This document shows positions 32,725 to 39,724 of a stretch of DNA of 53,753 nucleotides, piece by piece. Source of the stretch: a virus; IMG/VR virus record IMGVR_UViG_3300000549_000001, positions 1-53,753 of that record, one strand, 5' to 3'. The position numbers and the translations under genes are program-made. Numbering within the stretch: the first letter of the stretch is position 1; each line of letters begins with the position of its first letter. The notes beneath the pieces were generated by a model, which did not search any database, was not told the DNA's origin, and worked only from the letters and a program-made list of their open reading frames with translations.

Positions 32725-33933
32725 ATGGTACCGACAAGACGTCATTCATTGCGAACGATCGGTCAAGCGGCCTTCGCGCTGTTATGGGCGGTAGGATTGA
32801 TTCTGGCCATGGCGGGTCTGGTGCTCGCGGCTGGTCCTGACCCGATGCCCCGGGTATGGGCGGACGAGCGAAGCTGTACCGTCAATGGTCAAGGGCAATG
32901 CACGGTCGCCCATGGATTGGGCTCGGTGCCTGTCTCCATTGTCGTGACACCGAAATCTGCCGCGTCGTACGGCCTGGTGGTCGTGAGTACAACCGCGACG
33001 ACCGTCACTGTCCGCGCTACGGTGTCCAATCGTGTGATCGTCTTCTTCGCGATCGCGGCGGGTCCAGGGATCGCTCCGCCACCCACCACGACCACGACGG
33101 CACCACCACCTACGACCACCACAACCACGGCGCCTCCTCCGCCGCCACACGGCTTCCCGTCACCGGCCAACACGGGTGTTCCGGCCGGAACGTTGTTCGC
33201 CGACACACGCGGTTTGTACTACGCGCGGACGACCGGTGAAGTGCTCGACCGGATTCACTTCACGGATAGTTTGGTCATTGAGGCCAGTGGTGTGATCGTG
33301 ACCAATTCGCAAATCGACGACACGGTGCTCATTTCCGGACCGAATCATTCTGTGACGGTGTCTGATTCGACAATCGGTCCGGCGGTCTGTGGTACACCCG
33401 CATGGAGTTCGGGTATGAGCACCGACGACGCTACCGGCAGCTACACCTCCCTGCGTAATCACGTCCGGGGCCATTCTGACGGCTTCCAGGCGGGTGGCAC
33501 CAACATGCGCGTCGAGGACACCTTTGTGGATCTCTGTACCACCACCGGGGACCACGGTGATGGCGTGCAGGATTATCCGTTCGCGAATGGGATGGTGTTG
33601 AATCACAACACCTTTGACGAGAAGGGTGAGCCGGGTCAGAACTCTCCGGTGTTCATGAGTGGTGGTGGCCACGGGGGACCCGTCTCCACCAACATCACGA
33701 TCACGAACAATCTCGGCCTCGGTGGGGCGTATACCTTCTACTTGTGGCCGGGTGCCGAGACGTGGATCGTCACGGGCAATCGCGCTGTGACGGACGTTGG
33801 CACCTTCGGTCCGTACATCACGAGCGGTCGCTGTGCCCAGGTGACGGAGTGGGCGGACAATGACGTTGTCACGGTCGACAACAATTACGCCATTACGGCG
33901 ACCCTCGCCGACAATGTGCCGTGTCCGAACTAG
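32725..33933 (+). CDS. Right-handed beta-helix protein with signal peptide and Pro/Thr linker
   Basis: 402 aa from ATG 32725. Residues about 12-36 are a signal-peptide or membrane-anchor helix (ALLWAVGLILAMAGLVLAAG) after a basic start. Then a beta domain (about 40-110), a low-complexity Pro/Thr linker (about 115-142), and a Cys-containing, Gly/Asn/Thr/Val-rich domain with repeated short strands (VIVTNSQIDDTVLI, ITITNNLGLGG) typical of pectate-lyase-like beta-helices. Such domains bind or cut polysaccharide. A secretion signal is unusual in the virion cluster, so it may be an exported moron-type protein rather than a virion part. Confidence 0.65.
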   Translation: MVPTRRHSLRTIGQAAFALLWAVGLILAMAGLVLAAGPDPMPRVWADERSCTVNGQGQCTVAHGLGSVPVSIVVTPKSAASYGLVVVSTTATTVTVRATVSNRVIVFFAIAAGPGIAPPPTTTTTAPPPTTTTTTAPPPPPHGFPSPANTGVPAGTLFADTRGLYYARTTGEVLDRIHFTDSLVIEASGVIVTNSQIDDTVLISGPNHSVTVSDSTIGPAVCGTPAWSSGMSTDDATGSYTSLRNHVRGHSDGFQAGGTNMRVEDTFVDLCTTTGDHGDGVQDYPFANGMVLNHNTFDEKGEPGQNSPVFMSGGGHGGPVSTNITITNNLGLGGAYTFYLWPGAETWIVTGNRAVTDVGTFGPYITSGRCAQVTEWADNDVVTVDNNYAITATLADNVPCPN

Positions 33934-33942
33934 GAGCATTGT

Positions 33943-34497
33943 ATGAGCTTTCAATCCTGGGAAGAAGTCCTCGCGTCAGCCCAGAGTGACGGCACGGCGC
34001 TCAATACGTCGACAACAGCCACGTCCATTCTGCCGGGCTCCGCCAAGCGCACCATTGCGGCCAATCAGTTCTTGGTCGGGAGTGTGCTGCGGGTGCGCGC
34101 CCTGGGTCGTATTTCCAATATCGTGACGACACCCGGTACCCTCACATTGGATCTTCGCCTGGGATCAGTGGTGATTTTCAACGGCGGAGCGGTCGCCCTC
34201 AACACGACGGCGAAAACAAATGTGGGTTGGTGGTTTGAAGCGCAGCTCACCTGCCGGGCCATCGGTGGCGGGACAACAGCAAACTTCATGGGGCAAGGCA
34301 CCTTCATGTCGGAGTCTGTGCAAGGCGCGGCCGCTGGATTCATGGCGGTCGCCAGTCTGCCGGCCAGTGTGCCCGCTGTGGGAACAGGGTTCGATTCTAC
34401 GGCAGCGCAGATCTTGGATCTCTTCGCGACCTGGTCTATTTCGAACGCGGCCAACTCCATCCAGGTGCATCAGTTCACCGCCGAGCTGCTCAATTAG
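33943..34497 (+). CDS. Putative structural protein, 184 aa
   Basis: 184 aa, beta-rich jelly-roll-like composition (SVLRVRALGRISNI, TLTLDLRLGSVVIFNGG), no Cys except one, similar in style to phage head-fibre or tail structural proteins. No family recognised. Lies within the inserted surface-protein group between connectors. Confidence 0.6.
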   Translation: MSFQSWEEVLASAQSDGTALNTSTTATSILPGSAKRTIAANQFLVGSVLRVRALGRISNIVTTPGTLTLDLRLGSVVIFNGGAVALNTTAKTNVGWWFEAQLTCRAIGGGTTANFMGQGTFMSESVQGAAAGFMAVASLPASVPAVGTGFDSTAAQILDLFATWSISNAANSIQVHQFTAELLN

Positions 34498-34508
34498 AAG
34501 GAGGTTAT

Positions 34509-34730
34509 ATGGCACGAATCTGGGAATGGCAGAATCCGAACAATCCACCCGAGCCGGACGGCAGCGAGTCAACGCTGCACGTGCGCACAACGAAGAGGAG
34601 CTATCTTCTGGAGCGACCCAACCTGCCCGACGACACACACACCTGGCGTCCCGTCGTGGCACCGGGCAATACCAAGCTCTGGAATGACTGGGTGGAAAAC
34701 TGGGGTCCGCTGACAGCGGTCGAGGAGTAA
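34509..34730 (+). CDS. Hypothetical protein, 73 aa
   Basis: 73 aa, Trp/Pro/Asn-rich (WEWQNPNNPPEPDG), AAGGAGG ribosome site. No family recognised; a small structural or chaperone-like protein is possible. Confidence 0.6.
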   Translation: MARIWEWQNPNNPPEPDGSESTLHVRTTKRSYLLERPNLPDDTHTWRPVVAPGNTKLWNDWVENWGPLTAVEE

Positions 34731-34733
34731 GAC

Positions 34734-36722
34734 ATGGTCGCCGCGTCGGTCGGTGCTGTTGGGACACAAGCCACAGAGGCGACGAGCACATTCGCTGATG
34801 TCCCGGCACCGCCCAGCGTGGTGGCTGGCAAAGGTGTCATTGTTTGTCTCTTTCTTGATGGCGCGGCGCAAACGGTCACACCGCCCGATGGGACGTGGCA
34901 GGAAGCACCCAATGCTCCCGTGAATGTCACCGGAGGCAGCCATGGCCTCCATGTGTTCTGGCATCGTGCGGCCGGCAGTGAAGCCGGGCCCTATACCTTC
35001 ACCTGGGGAAGCTCGACTTTCCGGGCGGGTCATGCATTGCGAATTGACGATATGGTTGCCTCGGGCAACCCTTTTGACACGCCGTGTGGCGCGGCGGAGG
35101 ACAATACCATCGCCTCGACGAGTCCGCCGGTCTCGACGACCTCGCTTGACGTTGATCGCTGCGTTGTCTGGGTGTCAACAAACTGGAGTGGTGGCACGCA
35201 AGGGAGCGCGTGGACGCCACCGACGGGATTCACAGAACATTTCGAGGCTCTCTACGGCACGATGACTGCCGCGAGCAAAGCGTTGCCCACAGCGGGGTCC
35301 ACTGGCAGTGTGACGGGTACCTGTACCGGGAGCGACCGGCGTACCGCGTGGATCGGCGCTATTATCGGGACCACCGTGGGCGGCTCTGTGGTGGGTCCGG
35401 GCGCTCGCGCCAGTGCTCTCCATCCCGGTCGCGGTCCCTCGCGCTTTGCACGTTTCCGTCAGTCGCCGCGCTCCTTCACGATCACCAAAATCAGCGGTAT
35501 CCTCACCGCGACCATGGGGCCCATCACAGCGGCGATGAGCGCGACCGTGAAAGTGGCTGGCACCCTGGCGGCCACGTTGCCCAGCACCACGGCGGCGATG
35601 GTAGCCCGCGCGATCGTGCGGGGGGCGGCCGCCACAACGCTCCCGTCGCTCACGACCACTGTCGCGGGTCGCGCGATTGTGCGTGGTACTGCCTCCTCAA
35701 CGCTGCCCAGTGTGACGACATCGATAAGCGCGCGTGCCGTGGTGCGTGGCGCACTGGGAGCAACCCTCCCCTCGGCGTCTGCGCAGCTTGCCGCCACCGT
35801 GCGCGTCGGGGGCGTGCTATCGGTCACTTTGCCGTCGGCCAGCACGCATGCTGCTGCCCAGAGCACCGTGCGGGGCGGACTGGTTGGCGTATTGCCGTCT
35901 ATGGCTGTTCAGGGCCTCGGAATGGTGCGCGTATCGGGCAGTCTCAGTGCGGCATTGCCCTCGCTCACCATCGCCTTTGGTGGGGTCGTCCATACGCCGG
36001 ATAGCCTGCTCATCGTCGTCCTGCCCTCTGCCGGCAGCGCTGCTGCTGGACGGGTAGTGGCACGCGGGACGATTCTCGTGACGCTGCCTCCGTCCGGCAT
36101 GGCAGCCACCGCAACGGTCACCGTTCATTCAGCCCTCACAGCACCGCTGCCCTCGTTGACCGTCGTGATGACCGGGACTGTGACGGCAACGACAAACCAT
36201 GGTTCGCTGGCGGCTGGGTTGCCCGCAGTCACCGTGACCATGGCGGCCCATGTCTCTGGCGGGATGACAGCGGTTCTGCAGGCTACACTACCGTCGGTAG
36301 TGGCCGGACGATGGCGGGATGGTGAGATCATGATGGTATTGCAACGCGTCAATACGCTGCAATTCATTCTTGCCATGCCGATTGAGATCATTCTTATTCC
36401 CGTCCTTGAGGTCAAGGCGCCCTCCGGTGGGACGCAATTGATCGACCAACCAGCCCGTGCACCCCAGCTCTTCCGCCTCATCCCGATGAGTCATACCGAG
36501 CGGCCCGTCCGTTCAATTGCGACCACGGGCGCTGACGCCGGGCAGCAGCGTCGTTACGACTACACATTGTTGGGTCAATGGGATGCCATCATGCAGGAGA
36601 ACGACTGGTGGCAAGACGAGAGCGGCCAGTGTTGGATCATCGATGCTCTGGTGTCGTATAACGGGTACGAGCGGAAGGGTCTTGTGACCTCTTACGGTCG
36701 GAGGCCCCGCCATGGCAACTAG
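34734..36722 (+). CDS. Fusion: adhesin-like domain, thirteen 21-aa repeats, C-terminal head-closure-like domain
   Basis: 662 aa in three parts. Residues 1-220: beta-rich domain with PPDGTWQEAP, HGLHVFWHRA and YTFTWGSSTFRAGHALR, a type found in secreted and phage surface proteins. Residues about 250-522: thirteen repeats of a GxLxATLPSxT...V unit with period 21. Residues about 533-662: LLGQWDAIMQENDWW, QCWIIDALVSYNGYERKGLVTSYG, matching actinophage head-closure proteins. An in-frame ATGATG at 36330 opens exactly at the last domain, so a separate 130-aa head-closure product by internal initiation is possible. Inferred: neck/collar appendage tethered to the head-tail joint. Confidence 0.65.
   Translation: MVAASVGAVGTQATEATSTFADVPAPPSVVAGKGVIVCLFLDGAAQTVTPPDGTWQEAPNAPVNVTGGSHGLHVFWHRAAGSEAGPYTFTWGSSTFRAGHALRIDDMVASGNPFDTPCGAAEDNTIASTSPPVSTTSLDVDRCVVWVSTNWSGGTQGSAWTPPTGFTEHFEALYGTMTAASKALPTAGSTGSVTGTCTGSDRRTAWIGAIIGTTVGGSVVGPGARASALHPGRGPSRFARFRQSPRSFTITKISGILTATMGPITAAMSATVKVAGTLAATLPSTTAAMVARAIVRGAAATTLPSLTTTVAGRAIVRGTASSTLPSVTTSISARAVVRGALGATLPSASAQLAATVRVGGVLSVTLPSASTHAAAQSTVRGGLVGVLPSMAVQGLGMVRVSGSLSAALPSLTIAFGGVVHTPDSLLIVVLPSAGSAAAGRVVARGTILVTLPPSGMAATATVTVHSALTAPLPSLTVVMTGTVTATTNHGSLAAGLPAVTVTMAAHVSGGMTAVLQATLPSVVAGRWRDGEIMMVLQRVNTLQFILAMPIEIILIPVLEVKAPSGGTQLIDQPARAPQLFRLIPMSHTERPVRSIATTGADAGQQRRYDYTLLGQWDAIMQENDWWQDESGQCWIIDALVSYNGYERKGLVTSYGRRPRHGN
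35481..36300 (+). repeat. Thirteen tandem coding repeats, period 63 bases (21 aa)
   Basis: Each unit encodes roughly G-x-L-x-A-T-L-P-S followed by a beta-type stretch ending in V-R or A-I-V-R-G. About 819 bases, that is 13 x 63. Individual copies have diverged at DNA level but keep the LPS core and period, with a few 1-3 residue indels. Confidence 0.75.
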
Positions 36723-37074
36723 GCGTCGCATTGACTTCGGGGAGATCCGGGCGAAGCTGGGTAAGTTTGATGAGCGGGCGAATGATGCCATTAGCAAGGT
36801 CTTCGTGTTTCAGGCCGCTCGCAGCGAGGCTTATATGAAGACGCGTGCACCCTGGACGGATCGCACGACCAATGCGCGTAATGGGTTGTTCGCACTTCCC
36901 ATTGACGAAGGTGATCATCACACTCTTGTTCTGTCGCACTCAGTGTCGTATGGCATTTGGCTAGAAGTCCGGAGCGCTGGCAAGAACGGCATCATCGTGC
37001 GCGCGTGGATTCAGGGCTCCAATGAGATATGGCGCACTCTCTCGAAATTGTTTGCTCTCATGGAAGGGGGATGA
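36712..37074 (+). CDS. Neck / minor capsid protein (HK97 gp10-like), 120 aa
   Basis: 120 aa, ATG inside the previous stop region (11-base overlap). Helical start with FDERANDAISKVFVFQAARSEAYMKTRAPW then DRTTNARNGLFA and a beta C-terminal half (VSYGIWLEVRSAGKNG). This matches small neck proteins of the HK97 gp10 type between head closure and tail terminator. Confidence 0.7.
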   Translation: MATRRRIDFGEIRAKLGKFDERANDAISKVFVFQAARSEAYMKTRAPWTDRTTNARNGLFALPIDEGDHHTLVLSHSVSYGIWLEVRSAGKNGIIVRAWIQGSNEIWRTLSKLFALMEGG

Positions 37075-37075
37075 G

Positions 37076-37498
37076 ATGGCCCCCCGTGCGGCGGTGCGCA
37101 GCCTGCTCGGCACCGATACCGAGCTCATTGCCATGGACTTCTCTGTCGATAACATCTACTCGTCGCATGCCCTTGACACACCCGACCGCGACTTTCGATG
37201 GATTGTTGTGAACTGGATTGACGAACCGAAAGCCTTCGGATTGGTGGGCCCCTGCTTAGCGGAAATCTGGCTGTATCAGCCGAAAGAGATGTCCCGCGAT
37301 TATGGCGTGCTTGATTCAGCCCTTGTCCGTGTGCGGGAGTTGATGTGTACCGCGACGCACGTGCCCGGCGCTGACGGATGGACCCTCAGCGAGGCGTCAT
37401 GGCAAGGTGATTCAGCCGATCTCTTTGATGACAGTTTCCAGGCTTTGACGAAGTTTTCTCGTTACCGCATTGCAGCACGCAATGTGGTTGTCCCCTAA
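37076..37498 (+). CDS. Probable tail terminator protein, 140 aa
   Basis: 140 aa from ATG 37076 after GAAGGGGG. Contains LDTPDRDFRWIVVNWIDEP and DYGVLDSALVRVRELM, with an alpha/beta layout and length typical of tail terminator proteins that cap the tail tube and join it to the neck. Position just before the tail tube genes agrees. Confidence 0.65.
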   Translation: MAPRAAVRSLLGTDTELIAMDFSVDNIYSSHALDTPDRDFRWIVVNWIDEPKAFGLVGPCLAEIWLYQPKEMSRDYGVLDSALVRVRELMCTATHVPGADGWTLSEASWQGDSADLFDDSFQALTKFSRYRIAARNVVVP

Positions 37499-37508
37499 GG
37501 AGAATGTT

Positions 37509-37877
37509 GTGGTGAGCAAGCGCATTCCGGAGCAGGTCACGGATGAGAGCACCCGCGAGGGAGTGGTGGCGGACAACCCCGAGGAAGACCTTGCGCCCGT
37601 GCAGGGCGTTGACGCACCCGGCGAGCCGGAGGACGGGACCGGTGAGCCGGAGGACGGGACCGGTGAGGAGCAAGCCCAGCCCATGATCCACTACAGGGGG
37701 TCGTCGAGTATTCGGGAGGTCACGGCGGAGCAATGGCAACAGGTGGGGATTGAGGGTCAGGGCACCGTGGTGTGGAACAGCGACAACAACCACGCCCTCC
37801 CCCTCTCCGACCTGACCGAGGACGCCCAGCGCTATCTCGGCAACGAGCCCGGTTTCGAAATCGTGAATCCGGAATGA
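37509..37877 (+). CDS. Hypothetical acidic protein, 122 aa
   Basis: 122 aa, GTG start (37509 or 37512) after AAGGAG. The acidic, Pro/Gly-rich N-terminal half contains a near-perfect 21-base tandem duplication encoding GEPEDGT twice (about 37619-37660). The C-terminal half has EVTAEQWQQVGIEGQGTVVW and a helical end, like small actinophage head-tail region proteins. Function unknown. Confidence 0.6.
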   Translation: MVSKRIPEQVTDESTREGVVADNPEEDLAPVQGVDAPGEPEDGTGEPEDGTGEEQAQPMIHYRGSSSIREVTAEQWQQVGIEGQGTVVWNSDNNHALPLSDLTEDAQRYLGNEPGFEIVNPE

Positions 37878-38086
37878 TTGAGCTCCGATGCCGCGCCAAG
37901 AAGCACGCTCTGTTGGTGGAGTGTGGTTCTGGTATCATCGAGATAAAGTGTGACTCTCGATGGTGCGGTGCGGGGTCGGGGGTGGCAGCTCTGCATCGTT
38001 GGGATCTCGCCACCGGACAACTGACAAGTACACAACTGTATCGAACACCACAACTGAATACCCCACAATCGAGGAGTAGGTCATGA
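37874..38086 (+). CDS. Com-like small zinc-binding protein, 70 aa
   Basis: 70 aa, ATGA overlap at both ends. Starts MIELRCRAKKHALLVECG and continues IEIKCDSRWCGA, with Cys at 6, 17, 26 and 31, then ALHRWDLATGQL. Resembles the small zinc-ribbon (Com-like) proteins that many actinophages carry before the tail tube gene; one of the usual Cys positions is Lys here. Unknown role, possibly translational control. Confidence 0.6.
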   Translation: MIELRCRAKKHALLVECGSGIIEIKCDSRWCGAGSGVAALHRWDLATGQLTSTQLYRTPQLNTPQSRSRS

Positions 38087-38937
38087 CAATGCCGACCGCG
38101 CTGCCGTATGGCATGCGCGATGTGAAGTTCACGCGGTACACGGATGCGTCCGGGACCATTCTGGACACGGTCAGCGTTGATCTGCCGAATGGTCAGACGT
38201 TCAGTTTCTCGGAAGCTGAGGAGTTCACGGAGCTGCGGGGTGACGACAGTACTGTCGCCATCCACGGTCAGGGCTCGTCGGTGAACTGGGAACTGGAAGC
38301 GGGAGGGTTGGATCTCAAAGCATGGGAGATCCTCACGGGCGGAACGGCCACCGAGAGCGGTCTGACACCCAACCGACAGTGGACACTGCGCAAGCGGTCC
38401 CGCGCCATTCGCCCGTACTTCCGCGCCGAAGGTCGGGCCATCAGCGACAGCGGTGGCGACGTGCACTGCGTCGTCTATCGGTGTCGGGCCAATGACACAG
38501 TCGAGGGTTCATTCGCCGACGGTGAATTCTTCATCACCCACGCCAGCGGTCGCGGCCTTCCCATTCTCGATGACGTCAATGATCTGCTGTACGACTTCAT
38601 CATCAATGAGACCGCTGTGACCATCCCGACGACACCGGTGGCCAACCCCACGATTCAGGCGCCTCCCACGGGTCTGGCCTCGGGTGCGGTCACGGCAACC
38701 ACCGTGGTGCTCACCTGGGTGGCTGCGGCTGGCGCCACATTGGCCAGCGACTACAAGGTGCAGCGCCGGACCGCCTTCACTGATTGGGTCGACGCGACCA
38801 CCACGTCGGCCACCACTACGGGTGCTACGGTCACGGGCCTCACGACCGCCACGCAATATCAGTTCCGTGTGCGTGCGGTGACGGTGGCCAACGGCGCCTC
38901 CAACTGGACGACCCCTGTCACTGCGACTACCTCGTAA
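38083..38937 (+). CDS. Major tail tube protein with C-terminal fibronectin type III domain
   Basis: 284 aa. Residues 1-175 are beta-rich with the tail-tube style DVKFTRYTDASGTILDTVSVDLPNGQTFSFSE broken in two parts and DDVNDLLYDF; residues about 188-284 form an FN3 domain (APPTGLASGAVTATTVVLTW, VQRR, VTGLTTATQYQFRVRAV). FN3 or Ig-like additions to tail tubes are common and decorate the tail surface. Position before the chaperones and tape measure supports the call. Confidence 0.8.
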   Translation: MTMPTALPYGMRDVKFTRYTDASGTILDTVSVDLPNGQTFSFSEAEEFTELRGDDSTVAIHGQGSSVNWELEAGGLDLKAWEILTGGTATESGLTPNRQWTLRKRSRAIRPYFRAEGRAISDSGGDVHCVVYRCRANDTVEGSFADGEFFITHASGRGLPILDDVNDLLYDFIINETAVTIPTTPVANPTIQAPPTGLASGAVTATTVVLTWVAAAGATLASDYKVQRRTAFTDWVDATTTSATTTGATVTGLTTATQYQFRVRAVTVANGASNWTTPVTATTS

Positions 38938-38967
38938 CCATTCCTCTCGGGACATTAGGAGCACAGG

Positions 38968-39507
38968 ATGCCCTCCCAATACCGCCCCGTCGCTTGGGGC
39001 AAGCCCATTCACGAAGAGCTTACCGTGCCGTCCGGCGGCCTCTGCTTGGTGCGGAGAATCGAACCGCTTGATCTTCTCAGCGATGAATTCCTCGGTAGCA
39101 TTGATATGCTTGGCGGCGCTGTTCTCGAGCAGATCAAGCGCGTCCAATCCCCCCTCGGTCCGGTACAGCCCGGCGTGGAGGCGGCAGCCGAGCAGGAAAG
39201 GATCAACAAGATCTTCGCGGCGATGAGCAATCCGGACAATCTGCCGGCCATGATTGACCGCGTCGTCATGCGGGTCGTGGTGGAACCGCGTCTGCAGCCA
39301 ATCCCGTCCGAAGGCAATGGACGGTCGGAGGGGGACATCTACATTGATCAGGTGCCCTTCGAAGACAAGATGTTCATCTTCAACCATGCGATGGGCGCCA
39401 TGTCGGCGCTGAACTCTTTTCGTCCGCAAGCCGATGCAACTGTGGGAAACGTGGAACCTCTCGCAGGCATATCACACCCCACCGAGCGCCCTGCTGGGTC
39501 TGGATGA
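38968..39507 (+). CDS. Tail assembly chaperone, first frame (gpG-like)
   Basis: 179 aa in its own frame. The core (about 1-150) has VPSGGLCLVRRIEPLDLLSD at the start and a helical rest, and lies just before the tape measure like gpG chaperones. The last 30 residues (from about 150) are Pro/Gly-rich and unlike the rest, as expected where a ribosome reads past the frameshift point. A second frame begins within its 3' end, so the functional pair is probably G and a G-T fusion. Confidence 0.7.
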   Translation: MPSQYRPVAWGKPIHEELTVPSGGLCLVRRIEPLDLLSDEFLGSIDMLGGAVLEQIKRVQSPLGPVQPGVEAAAEQERINKIFAAMSNPDNLPAMIDRVVMRVVVEPRLQPIPSEGNGRSEGDIYIDQVPFEDKMFIFNHAMGAMSALNSFRPQADATVGNVEPLAGISHPTERPAGSG

Positions 39508-39721
39508 TCCCCTAGCGTCCTATTGCCTGGATAAAGCTGTGATGTACTTCGGTCAGGCGGTTGAGCGGGCCATCACGGAGGCAACGGCGCAAGGCACCCG
39601 CAAGAAGCCGCTGACAGATGCTCAGCGGAACCAGAAGATCAATGAAGTGATGCAACGGTGGCTCGGGATTGCACCAGTCAAGCGCTATCGCGATCCGATG
39701 GAAGGCCAACGAAAGCGGTGA
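39413..39721 (+). CDS. Tail assembly chaperone, second frame (T-like)
   Basis: The frame is open from 39413; read alone from ATG 39434 it gives 95 aa. LWETWNLSQAYHTPPSALLGL and DDPLASYCLDKAVMYFG match the T part of actinophage tail chaperones, which is made as a frameshift fusion to the first frame. The ATG has no recognisable ribosome site, which supports expression by frameshift rather than separate initiation. Basic C-terminus. Confidence 0.7.
   Translation, partial: TLFVRKPMQLWETWNLSQAYHTPPSALLGLDDPLASYCLDKAVMYFGQAVERAITEATAQGTRKKPLTDAQRNQKINEVMQRWLGIAPVKRYRDPMEGQRKR
39418..39423 (+). other. Candidate +1 frameshift site TTT-CGT
   Basis: To join the two chaperone frames the ribosome must move +1 (or -2) after the downstream-frame stop at 39410-39412 and before the upstream-frame stop at 39505. 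At TTT-C the phenylalanine tRNA can re-pair with TTC in the +1 frame without mismatch, giving ...NSF-VRKPMQLWETW... The exact site is inferred. Confidence 0.4.
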
Positions 39722-39724
39722 CAC

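Noticed and set aside
39440-39450. GGGAAAC slippery heptamer in correct phase in the tail chaperone gene
   Set aside because: A -1 shift here leads to a stop after about 20 codons and does not enter the T-like frame, which needs +1 or -2. It was kept only as a coincidence.
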